Shown one piece after another: positions 35,820 through 43,903 of a DNA stretch of 64,000 bases (its first letter is position 1; each line of letters begins with the position of its first letter). The DNA is taken from contig CP051187.1 in NCBI GenBank assembly GCA_038087035.1, positions 6,764,001 to 6,828,000 on the forward strand, given 5' to 3'. The notes below the pieces were generated by a model. That model was given only the letters and a program-made list of their open reading frames with translations. It had not been told where the DNA came from and did no database searches. A program made the translations under genes and the position numbers. The stretch is from Gloeotrichia echinulata CP02. Its GTDB lineage: Bacteria; Cyanobacteriota; Cyanobacteriia; Cyanobacteriales; Nostocaceae.

Positions 35820-36641
35820 ATGGCTGACATAGTATCAGTTTCCCGCATGGATTTAGCCCAGCGTCGGAAAAAATTACGACAGCAGCGGCAGATGAAAATT
35901 CTTCAAGCTATTTGGCGAACTGTTGCCATTAGTGGTTTGGCGGGTGGTTTGTTGTGGGTGGCTATCCAGCCCATGTGGGTGCTAAATGCTCCCAAACAAA
36001 TTGTGATGAAATCAGGCAATCAATTACTGACACAAGAGGCGATCAAGTCACTGCTAGTGTTATCCTATCCCCAGTCATTATGGCGGATTGAACCGTCGGC
36101 GATCGCCAACTCTTTGAAGCAACAACCGACTATTGCTCAAGCAACCGTTAGTCGTCGCTTGTTTCCGCCTGGATTAATCATCGAAATTCAGGAACGAGTA
36201 CCTGTAGCAATGGCTCAAATGAGCAAGGAGCGAAATCCTAGCAATAAACAAGTATCTACCGGCTTACTAGATGCAAGTGGGGTTTGGATGCCGTTAGAAA
36301 AATACACGTCACTTAATCCCACTGTCAAATTACCCACTCTCAAAGTTATTGGTTCCCCGGAACAATACCGACCCTACTGGACTAAACTTTATGAAGCTGT
36401 CAGTCAAAGTTCCGTAAAAGTCACCGAAATTGATTACCAAGATCCAACGAATGTAATTTTTAAAACAGAACTAGGGAATGTGCATCTTGGTGCTATGAGT
36501 TCCCAGTTGCCTCAACAAATCAAGGTACTCGCCCAATTGCGATATTTACCCACGAAACTAAATTCTAGTCAAATAGAGTACATTGATCTCAAAAATCCGC
36601 AAACTCCATTAGTACAAATGAACCAAAAAACCAAAAAATAA
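35820..36641 (+). CDS. ftsQ: Cell division protein FtsQ (POTRA domain)
   Basis: 273 residues. A cytoplasmic basic N-terminus and one transmembrane helix (about 32-50: TVAISGLAGGLLWVAIQPMW), then a POTRA domain starting VMKSGNQLLTQEAIKSLL and SLWRIEPSAIANSLKQQPTI, with RRLFPPGLIIEIQERVPVA. FtsQ links the cytoplasmic and periplasmic divisome parts. AAAGGGG ahead of ATG is the ribosome binding site. ftsZ lies 1.95 kb downstream on the same strand, separated by a mobile remnant. Confidence 0.93.
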   Translation: MADIVSVSRMDLAQRRKKLRQQRQMKILQAIWRTVAISGLAGGLLWVAIQPMWVLNAPKQIVMKSGNQLLTQEAIKSLLVLSYPQSLWRIEPSAIANSLKQQPTIAQATVSRRLFPPGLIIEIQERVPVAMAQMSKERNPSNKQVSTGLLDASGVWMPLEKYTSLNPTVKLPTLKVIGSPEQYRPYWTKLYEAVSQSSVKVTEIDYQDPTNVIFKTELGNVHLGAMSSQLPQQIKVLAQLRYLPTKLNSSQIEYIDLKNPQTPLVQMNQKTKK

Positions 36642-36723
36642 ACTCCCGCAATCTTTAGAAATATCAGGCAATGTATCTCAAGCTCCAAGCGCATCCAGAA
36701 GTTTTATGCTGATAAATATATTT

Positions 36724-37125
36724 TTGACACTCTCCTGCCTTTAGGCGAGGAGATTCTTTAAAAGGAGATACCAGGAATGGCATTGCTCGTACCACAACTC
36801 CCAGAACCGTTTACCCGTATCCCGGTGTCATGCGATGCGCGGTGTCAATTGCGCCTACTCCCTCCAAGCAGTGCGTAAACTGCCCATTGGGTCTACTTAT
36901 CGTATGCTTGTTACTCACTCACTTAATTGTCCTTGCTTGTGGGGGCTGGGACTGGAGTACAGAGTACCGAATTACCCATGTAGAGTAACAGCCTTTTAAC
37001 CAGAACGTCCCGCCACTGGGAGTTTCACCCACCAATTAAGGACCTAGTGGCTGTGCTGATTATACCATGTAAAGCCGTCCTAGAAGGACGGGGTTTGGGA
37101 CCCATTTTTCTGATGATTGTCAGTT
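36724..37125 (-). mobile_element. ORF-less tnpB-family element (400 bp)
   Basis: The left hairpin CTCCTGCCTTTAGGCGAGGAG (36733-36753), with TTTGACAC outside, matches the right-end type of the tnpB element at 32962. The right hairpin CCGTCCTAGAAGGACGG (37073-37089) with GGGACCCATTTTTCTGAT matches its left-end type. The roughly 320-bp interior is non-coding, with CAGTTTACGCACTGC-like stems. It could still make an omega-RNA-like transcript. Confidence 0.7.
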
Positions 37126-37950
37126 TTTCCGTAACCCAGACAAAAGTCGGCGTTAACTTCTAATTAAAATGGGACAATGACTCAAAAAAGCTCCTTTGGA
37201 AGGAAATAATACTTAATTGTTACCCTGACATCTAGTGATGGGGTGCAAAATGTTAGACAATCTGATGATGGATGGCATCTGCAGCCCAAAAGGTCTTTTG
37301 TCTACCCTATCTTCGACTGAACCCAGAGTATAAAAGAGAAAATTTTGTTTTTCATGAAAATTTAACTCTTAATAAACACAGGGTACAGGTTACTCTTAAC
37401 GGAATAGAAGGGAATGAGAAGTTTTTTCTATTCGTTGCTTGCGTGTAAAAGCGCTAGTTCAGAGGTTCACAAGGAGAAGAAACTAGTATAGACGCTCTCC
37501 GGGCGGCTTTCTAGGAGGTGGAGGGTTTGTGCCGCCACAACCTCTGTGTTGAGGTCACTGGTGTAGATTCGCGAAGAGTAACTTCCTGTAGAAACAACGG
37601 GTTTCGTTGTGATCAATTGTGCCTCGAAGATACTTCCAATGCTGGTCTGGCTCAGTTTCTGGGCGTAACGGGAAACGCGGCTACAATTTCTGTAAGGGCT
37701 GCTGTTGGCAGGTCGATGCTGACTTCAGGGTGCAGCTATCCTTATGGAGTTGTCAAGCATCTTGGGCACACCTGGTTTGTTAACGGCACTAATAAGGGTT
37801 CCTATAGGGTAAAATATTGCTCCAACCAAGTATCCTTTAAGGTACATTAAACGGCAAATAATTCAGGGTTTTCTATAAACTGACAGGCAACTTTTTCTTT
37901 GCGTCCAACTTCAGGATAGGTAAGTAGAAGGCTGATTTTTTGTCTTCAAA
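37126..37950 (+). other. Long ftsZ upstream region
   Basis: A segment of about 820 bases with no convincing gene. A 110-codon frame at 37518-37850 has eight Cys and odd composition and is not supported. GCGGC repeats with stem GGCGGC...GTGCCGCC (37502-37539) suggest a folded leader. It may carry ftsZ promoters or an unidentified RNA. Confidence 0.3.
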
Positions 37951-38556
37951 GTGCAATCATCCCCAATGGTAAAACCTATGAACCTTATGATTAAGGCAGA
38001 CAAGACGCGCCACGGCGCGTCTTTACAAGTTATACTATCTGCTCATAATTTTGGGTATGGAGTGGCTTGTACAGGGATTACCGATCGACCATTACCGTCA
38101 CAGTTGTCTTGGGACGCCAATGCTGAAACCAGAAAGAATTTTTCTTTTCAGCAATATTCCAGGGATTTATGTTTTAAACTATACGGAATTTCCACGGAAT
38201 TTGTGGCGGTCAAGGAAAAAAAGTCAACACTGTTTAGTTGTAAAGTTAATGACAAATCTAAATTTTTAGTAGAGATAGGAGGACATTGGGAATGCCAAGG
38301 GGATGCCGAACTAAATTGGCAAGATGGAAATGAAGATATTAATCTCTGGTTGAAGTTATACAGATTTATTTTAGGTAAATGTCGGTATACTTCTCTAGAA
38401 TTGGTTGTGCGATCAGCAGCGTTAACTCCTGATCACATGACGAACTTTCGCACTGGCAATCCTGTTAGGGTTGGAAGTAGTGAGAACAATAAAAAACAGT
38501 GCCATAGCTTGTGGCAGTGTCAAAATCAAGTTGGCTCTGAGGTGAATTACACCTGA
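37951..38556 (+). CDS. Hypothetical protein upstream of ftsZ
   Basis: Up to 201 residues; the true start could be any of three early Met codons (MVKPMNLMIKADK). Codon use looks like that of neighbours and the middle (LNWQDGNEDINLWLKLYRFI) is protein-like. A dispersed palindrome (GACGCGCCACGGCGCGTC, 38004-38021) lies in frame near its start. No family recognised. The stop is 32 bases before ftsZ. Confidence 0.45.
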   Translation: MQSSPMVKPMNLMIKADKTRHGASLQVILSAHNFGYGVACTGITDRPLPSQLSWDANAETRKNFSFQQYSRDLCFKLYGISTEFVAVKEKKSTLFSCKVNDKSKFLVEIGGHWECQGDAELNWQDGNEDINLWLKLYRFILGKCRYTSLELVVRSAALTPDHMTNFRTGNPVRVGSSENNKKQCHSLWQCQNQVGSEVNYT

Positions 38557-38588
38557 AAAAGTCGTTTATCTACCCTTTCACAAATCCA

Positions 38589-39875
38589 ATGACACTTGAT
38601 AATAACCAAGGGCTTACCTATAAAAACTCCCAATCTGTCGGGCAACCAGGATTCTCACTGGCTGTTAACTCGACCAACCCTTTTAATAGCTCTGGGCTGA
38701 ACTACGCCCAAAATCATGACGGGAAGAAGATTACTACTGACATTCACCGCATTGGCGAAATTGTTCCCGGTCGAGTCGCCAATATTAAAGTGATTGGTGT
38801 CGGTGGCGGCGGTGGCAATGCTGTTAACCGCATGATTGAGTCGGACGTTAGTGGCGTAGAATTTTGGTCAATTAACACCGATGCTCAAGCTCTGACCTTA
38901 GCTGGCGCACCTAGTCGATTGCAAATAGGACAGAAGTTGACGCGGGGTTTGGGTGCTGGTGGTAATCCGGCTATTGGTCAAAAGGCGGCTGAGGAATCAC
39001 GGGACGAAATAGCCACAGCTTTAGAAGGTGCTGATTTAGTATTTATCACCGCTGGTATGGGGGGTGGCACAGGAACGGGTGCTGCGCCGATTGTCGCGGA
39101 GGTAGCTAAAGAAATGGGCGCTCTCACTGTTGGGGTGGTGACACGTCCATTTGTGTTTGAGGGACGCCGCCGTACTAGCCAAGCAGAGCAAGGCATTGAA
39201 GGATTAAAAAGTAGGGTAGATACGCTGATCATCATCCCCAATAACAAGTTGCTGGAAGTGATCCCCGAACAAACTCCTGTGCAAGAAGCTTTTCGTTATG
39301 CAGATGATGTACTACGTCAAGGGGTACAAGGTATTTCTGATATCATTACGATCCCTGGTTTGGTTAACGTTGACTTTGCTGATGTGCGAGCTGTGATGGC
39401 AGATGCAGGATCGGCCTTGATGGGCATCGGCGTGAGTTCTGGAAAATCTAGAGCTAGAGAAGCTGCGATCGCCGCTATTTCATCGCCCCTACTAGAATGT
39501 TCGATTGAAGGAGCTAGAGGCGTTGTATTTAATATTACTGGTGGTAGCGACCTGACGCTCCATGAGGTTAATGCTGCGGCTGAAACAATTTATGAAGTTG
39601 TTGATCCCAACGCCAATATTATTTTTGGAGCGGTGATTGATGACAGGCTCCAGGGTGAGGTAAGAATTACTGTCATTGCTACTGGGTTTACAGGTGAAGT
39701 GCAAACAGCACCACAACAAAACGTAGCTAATGCCAGAGTGGTAACACCACCTCCAAAACGACCCCTATCACAGCCACCAGCTGTTAATCCCCCAGCACCA
39801 ATTCCCGAACCTCAACATAAACCTGTATTGGATATTCCTGATTTTCTGCAACGCCGGCGGACACCACCTAAATAA
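38589..39875 (+). CDS. ftsZ: Cell division GTPase FtsZ
   Basis: 428 residues. The tubulin-like GTPase forms the Z ring. Visible: N-terminal cyanobacterial extension (about 1-60), nucleotide-binding IKVIGVGGGGGNAVNRMI, tubulin signature GMGGGTGTGAAPIVAE, T7 loop NVDFADVRAVMADAGSALM, and the C-terminal hook ending DIPDFLQRRRTPPK, the FtsA/SepF-type binding tail (D-I-P-x-F-L). Confidence 0.98.
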   Translation: MTLDNNQGLTYKNSQSVGQPGFSLAVNSTNPFNSSGLNYAQNHDGKKITTDIHRIGEIVPGRVANIKVIGVGGGGGNAVNRMIESDVSGVEFWSINTDAQALTLAGAPSRLQIGQKLTRGLGAGGNPAIGQKAAEESRDEIATALEGADLVFITAGMGGGTGTGAAPIVAEVAKEMGALTVGVVTRPFVFEGRRRTSQAEQGIEGLKSRVDTLIIIPNNKLLEVIPEQTPVQEAFRYADDVLRQGVQGISDIITIPGLVNVDFADVRAVMADAGSALMGIGVSSGKSRAREAAIAAISSPLLECSIEGARGVVFNITGGSDLTLHEVNAAAETIYEVVDPNANIIFGAVIDDRLQGEVRITVIATGFTGEVQTAPQQNVANARVVTPPPKRPLSQPPAVNPPAPIPEPQHKPVLDIPDFLQRRRTPPK

Positions 39876-40304
39876 TCTCCAGATTTCGGTTTTGAGATTT
39901 TAGATGATTTTCAAGTCTCGGATCAGGTTCAATGCTGTATACAATCTGCTAGTTCTAGGGTTTTACCTGAGGTAGGAGTCAGCTTGTGGTTATCCCCAAA
40001 GATCTCCATTGTTGATCACACTCCTCAAAGCTAACCACGAACAAAATTAATTTGGGCACGAGTCTACTGGCTTGGATGTCAGTGGCTTTGCTGGGAACAA
40101 AAAGCCTTAAAGGGATTGGGAAAGAAATATTTTCATCCCTTGGTTGTGTACGAAATACATCGATATCTCTCCTAAAAGCAGCAATACTTGACTGATTAGG
40201 AATGCCCTCTCTCGTTCTATATCTGTATCTTGCAGGTATATGCTTTGGTTCAGTTAATTTGCATAAATTCCGGGGCTAAAACCATTGTGATTACTCGATT
40301 TTGA
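39876..40304. other. Gap downstream of ftsZ
   Basis: About 430 bases with no gene or strong hairpin. GAGATTTTAGATGATTTTC after ftsZ is not a clear terminator. Confidence 0.35.
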
Positions 40305-40463
40305 CTAAGTTGAATTTTGAATTTTGAATTTTGAATTGCTTATCTGTCCTTGGAGATTAACGCTTCCCTGACTCGGCTGGTCTTTGAACTCATAGCGATA
40401 TTTCATCGCAGCAAGATGAATATCAGCATCATCTACTGCTGTCATTTCTAACTTGTCTGCCAT
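40305..40463 (-). CDS. 52-residue hypothetical protein with repeat-derived tail
   Basis: Read by eye: MADKLEMTAVDDADIHLAAM, KYRYEFKDQPSQGSVNLQGQ, then ISNSKFKIQNST. The first 40 residues look like a compact conserved small protein. The last 10 codons are made of CAAAATT heptamers, so a short-tandem-repeat tract has supplied the C-terminus and stop. Same strand as gshB and 137 bases downstream of it. Confidence 0.5.
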   Translation of the reverse strand: MADKLEMTAVDDADIHLAAMKYRYEFKDQPSQGSVNLQGQISNSKFKIQNST

Positions 40464-40600
40464 TATCTAAGCTTGCCAAGATGCCAGAAAATTATATAGA
40501 TAGATGTCGCCCAAACCTTTAATTAACAACTGGTTTTATCGCCTAGACTCACCACCGGCTTCTGGTAGGGTGTAAAGACACGATAAAAAGTAAATTATTT

Positions 40601-41593
40601 TTATTTTTGGGTTTTTAAAGTCTGTTCAAGCCATTGAATAACTTGATGACCAAGACTAATACTATCTAGTCGGTCGATTTCCCGAATTCCTGTGGGACTG
40701 GTGACGTTGACTTCGGTCAGGTAGCCGCCAATAACGTCAATACCCACAAAAATTAAGCCGTCTTGGCGTAATTTTTCAGCGATTTGGCTACAGGTTTCAT
40801 ACTCCCTTGGCGTAATTTCGGTTTGAGCGACAGTACCACCAGTGGCCATATTATTGCGAAAGTCGCTACCACTAGACAGGCGATTGAGGGCACCAATTGG
40901 TTCGCCATTCAGGAGGATAATCCGCTTGTCTCCCTCTTTTGCTGCTGGTAAATAGGTTTGTACCATGACTGGTATTCGGCCTTGGAAGGTACTGAGTTCG
41001 ACAATCGAGTTGAAATTGCGATCGCCTGATTGTAAAAATAAAATCCCTTCTCCAGCTTTGTTACCCAGTGGTTTGAGAACCGTTGCCCCTTTTGCCGCCA
41101 CAAATTGCCGGATAATCTCCTTATCAGCACTGACAATGGTTTCTGGAATCGCATTGGTAAACTGGAGGGCATACATTTTTTCGTTTGCCCCGCGAATACC
41201 ACTAGGACTATTAATCACTAGGGTTTTGTTTTGGTCTATGTAATCCAGAATATAGGTCGCATAGAGATAGGAATCATTGACTGGTGGATCTGTCCGCATG
41301 AATACGGCATCCATTGTTTCCAAGGAAATTAAGGAGCTAGCGCCCAATTTATACCAAGGATTGGCCGCTTTCCACCGTCCCTCCACCAACTGAACTGGTA
41401 CAAGTTCTACTTGCTGTACGATAGCCCAAGCTTTGCTGTCTACCACACACAGCAGGTTTGCCTGTGTCATCCAAATTTCATGACCCAATATTTGGGCTGC
41501 TTCCATCAGAGCAACACTGGTATCATGACATGGGTCAAGTTGATGGATGGGATCAATGATAAAAGCGAGTTTCACGGTTTTTGCCTCAATCAC
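40601..41593 (-). CDS. gshB: Glutathione synthetase
   Basis: 330 residues; the ATP-grasp enzyme joining gamma-glutamylcysteine and glycine. Motifs: KLAFIIDPIHQLDPCHDTSV at the N-terminus, VFMRTDPPVNDSYLYATY, VLKPLGNKAGEGILFL in the grasp region, and EVNVTSPTGIREID at the metal/substrate site. The glutaredoxin gene lies 77 bases upstream on the same strand, a functional pair that supplies and uses glutathione. Confidence 0.97.
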   Translation of the reverse strand: MIEAKTVKLAFIIDPIHQLDPCHDTSVALMEAAQILGHEIWMTQANLLCVVDSKAWAIVQQVELVPVQLVEGRWKAANPWYKLGASSLISLETMDAVFMRTDPPVNDSYLYATYILDYIDQNKTLVINSPSGIRGANEKMYALQFTNAIPETIVSADKEIIRQFVAAKGATVLKPLGNKAGEGILFLQSGDRNFNSIVELSTFQGRIPVMVQTYLPAAKEGDKRIILLNGEPIGALNRLSSGSDFRNNMATGGTVAQTEITPREYETCSQIAEKLRQDGLIFVGIDVIGGYLTEVNVTSPTGIREIDRLDSISLGHQVIQWLEQTLKTQK

Positions 41594-41670
41594 CAGGAAG
41601 GTTAATGATTATTCTCTTTAGATTATCTCCTGATGTTCTGACCGATTGACACTTGCTTTTATGGAAAAAA

Positions 41671-41940
41671 TTACACAGCCTTAGACGCTAGTAGCTCATC
41701 AAGCTCGCCTTTAGTTTCTAAATCGTGGATATCATCACAACCCCCAATATGTTTATCATTGATGAAAATTTGTGGTACTGAACGGCGTCCATTTGCCCGT
41801 TGAGCCATTTTAGCTCGTGCTTCGTCATCTCCATCGATGCTGTATTCGATGAATTCCACCCCCTTGTTGTTCAGCAAACCTTTGGCACGGATGCAAAAAG
41901 GGCAAGTCCTCCAAGTGTAGATTTCTACTTTGGCAGTCAT
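41671..41940 (-). CDS. grxC: Glutaredoxin, class I (CPFC)
   Basis: 89 residues. Active site TWRTCPFCIRAKGLL (Cys14-Pro-Phe-Cys17), cis-Pro RSVPQIFINDKHIGG, and the GG CDD motif that binds glutathione. It reduces disulphides with glutathione. It is upstream of gshB on the same strand, probably co-transcribed. Confidence 0.96.
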   Translation of the reverse strand: MTAKVEIYTWRTCPFCIRAKGLLNNKGVEFIEYSIDGDDEARAKMAQRANGRRSVPQIFINDKHIGGCDDIHDLETKGELDELLASKAV

Positions 41941-42446
41941 AAAGTCCTCTACTTGATTTAGTACTTCTTAATTTTAGAACCTTGGCACTGGCGATAGCCG
42001 CTTGATGCCTTTTTGCTCTCAACCTCAAAAGCGGCTAAGTAGATATGTCTAAAGGACTTCCAAATCAACAGTCAACCGTCATCAATAATTTTTTGACTCT
42101 AGACTTTTAACTATAGTTATGGATTTGTGACTCTAGCTAATATTTATTTGATTTGCATCTTACGAATTAATTATATTCAGCTTGGAATACTATTAACTTC
42201 AGAAATAACACTGAGATTAAATTAACATCCAAAAAAATATTCAGTATTTACCACTAAAAAATATGTAGTGAATATACGGTTGTATATGGCGGATAATTAA
42301 CCATTTCCTGGTTTGATCAGAAGAAGCGGCGCTTTTTCGTCGGATATAGCTCGTCGAAATCAGCACCGCTATGTATTGATTTGATGAATTTTAGAGAAAT
42401 GTATCTAATCTAGAAAGGGTCGATTCGGTGTCTTTCCGTATACATC
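41941..42446. other. AT-rich gap upstream of grxC
   Basis: About 500 bases, with a grxC promoter presumed in it. A small palindrome CGGCGCTTTTTCGTCGGAT...AGCACCGCT (42327-42370) is weak. No gene seen. Confidence 0.35.
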
Positions 42447-42665
42447 TTAAACACGAGGCTTTTTCTTCAGGAGTCTGAGCGTACCCACAACAAATAAGCC
42501 TAAGCTGGAACTAATAATATTAGACTTATACTGCCAACCACCTTGCAAGTTAGCAACTGATACATCTGTAGGTTGTGTGGCAACAGTAGAATCCTTTGGG
42601 TAGACCTTGGAACCTATGCCTAGGCTTGCGCTCTGAAGATTTAAGGAGTTTGATGCTGAATTTGC
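42447..42665 (-). CDS. In-frame extension after the 2OG oxygenase stop, membrane-anchor-like
   Basis: Directly after the TAA of the oxygenase gene the same frame stays open for 72 codons. It ends GGWQYKSNIISSSLGLFVVG then TLRLLKKKPRV, a hydrophobic helix plus a basic tail, like a PEP-CTERM-type sorting tail. There is no ATG, GTG or TTG in the first third, so it is not a free gene. It is either the lost C-terminus of the oxygenase after a nonsense mutation or reached by readthrough. Confidence 0.4.
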   Translation of the reverse strand, partial: ANSASNSLNLQSASLGIGSKVYPKDSTVATQPTDVSVANLQGGWQYKSNIISSSLGLFVVGTLRLLKKKPRV

Positions 42666-43547
42666 TTATCGACGCACCCAGCCGTTGATGGTAAATCTAC
42701 TATCACTAAAAGCTTTAAGAGGACAACTAACTGGTCGTACTTCGTGCATATAGCGGCTGAGGAAGAATACAATGCTGTTGTTGCGAGGTTCCACTGTTTT
42801 GAAAGTATCAGCACTTACATAAAAGTTATTGACAATCTTGCTATCGTAGATGACTAATTCACCACCTGAAAAAGGCTTGGGTTCTTGATAAAAGTAATAA
42901 ACGTAGGTGAGTTCTCTTGTTGCTGTATCTCGGCTACCGTTATCGTTATGAATTTTGTAATAATTGCCATCATTGTGTGCAGTTAGTTGGCTTTCGATTT
43001 GAGATATGGTAAATGATGGTAGCCCTAATTTGCTCATTACATTAGGAATGGTCTCTAGAATTCTACTTAATATCAGTTCCTGAGATTCAGAAAAAGAGTA
43101 AAGAACGAAAGATTTACGATAATCAACATCGTTTGTAGAAGTGCTAGTTGGGATAAAATCCGATTCTTTTTCTAGAACGTATTGGATTAAGCGTTGATGT
43201 TGTTCTGGTTGGAGAAAATTATCTATTTGGATATAATAAGAAGGTATAATATCCTCAGCTTGAGGTTTTACTTCCTCAATTTGCTGTACCAAAATTGGTG
43301 GTTCTGTAACTATGCCAATAAGGTTTTCGCTAGCAAAACACAAAACAGAATGTCCTGCATTTATGGGAATTTGAAATAACCCATTACTAGTAGATTCTTG
43401 CTTGTAAGCACGAGCTACAATAATTTTCAATAGATTATGGAGTAAAGGTGCATCTGATTTTAAATAAACGGTGTATTCATGTCCTCCAGCTAGAAGAAGC
43501 TGAACTTTGACATCTTTGGATTCTAGTGGCTGCGGGGCTGATTGCAT
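42666..43547 (-). CDS. 2-oxoglutarate/Fe(II)-dependent oxygenase (prolyl 4-hydroxylase-like)
   Basis: 293 residues. A variable N-terminal domain (about 1-100) is followed by the P4H-like core: IQIDNFLQPEQHQRLIQYVL, iron ligands in YYKIHNDN (HxD, near residue 198) and in RYMHEVRPVSC (distal His, near 268), and the 2OG-binding Arg in FSDSRFTINGWVRR. It hydroxylates an unknown protein or peptide. The frame continues openly beyond the stop. Confidence 0.85.
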   Translation of the reverse strand: MQSAPQPLESKDVKVQLLLAGGHEYTVYLKSDAPLLHNLLKIIVARAYKQESTSNGLFQIPINAGHSVLCFASENLIGIVTEPPILVQQIEEVKPQAEDIIPSYYIQIDNFLQPEQHQRLIQYVLEKESDFIPTSTSTNDVDYRKSFVLYSFSESQELILSRILETIPNVMSKLGLPSFTISQIESQLTAHNDGNYYKIHNDNGSRDTATRELTYVYYFYQEPKPFSGGELVIYDSKIVNNFYVSADTFKTVEPRNNSIVFFLSRYMHEVRPVSCPLKAFSDSRFTINGWVRR

Positions 43548-43613
43548 AAGTTTTAGCTCTCATAATTCATGACATGAACTAATACCAATTTGAAAAAAGA
43601 ATGGGACAGATAG

Positions 43614-43778
43614 GGTAGGGGATCTAGGCCTTGCGCCCCTACAGATTATAGATGTGTTGCAAAGATTTTTTGCATTGGTATAATGAATACAGCAGATTGC
43701 AGGTAAATGAGGTACAGATATTACAATGATTTTCAGGTAAATAGACCAGGTGGTAGGGGCGCAAGGCCTTGCGCCCCT
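43614..43778. repeat. Dispersed GGGGCGCAAGG palindromes
   Basis: Full copy at 43756-43777 with the leader TTCAGGTAAATAGACCAGG, as at 1591-1636. A half-copy (GGCCTTGCGCCCCTAC, 43627-43642) lies 130 bases away. Confidence 0.75.
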
Positions 43779-43839
43779 ACAAGGATCTGTTGTTCAAAGA
43801 AACGAAAATTGCTGTATGTTTTTGATTGATTATATATAG

Positions 43840-43872
43840 AAAATGCCGTAGTCAAGAGAACTACGGCATTTT
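43840..43872 (-). terminator. Bidirectional-looking terminator of hflX
   Basis: AAAATGCCGTAGT pairs with ACTACGGCATTTT around seven bases. A/T tracts flank both sides. It lies 32 bases past the hflX stop. Confidence 0.8.
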
Positions 43873-43903
43873 TAAGATTAAATTAACAATTTAGTTTTCG
43901 TGT

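Noticed and set aside
37518..37850. 110-codon frame upstream of ftsZ
   Set aside because: Eight Cys, no ribosome binding site of note and no recognisable family. It may be part of a structured leader.
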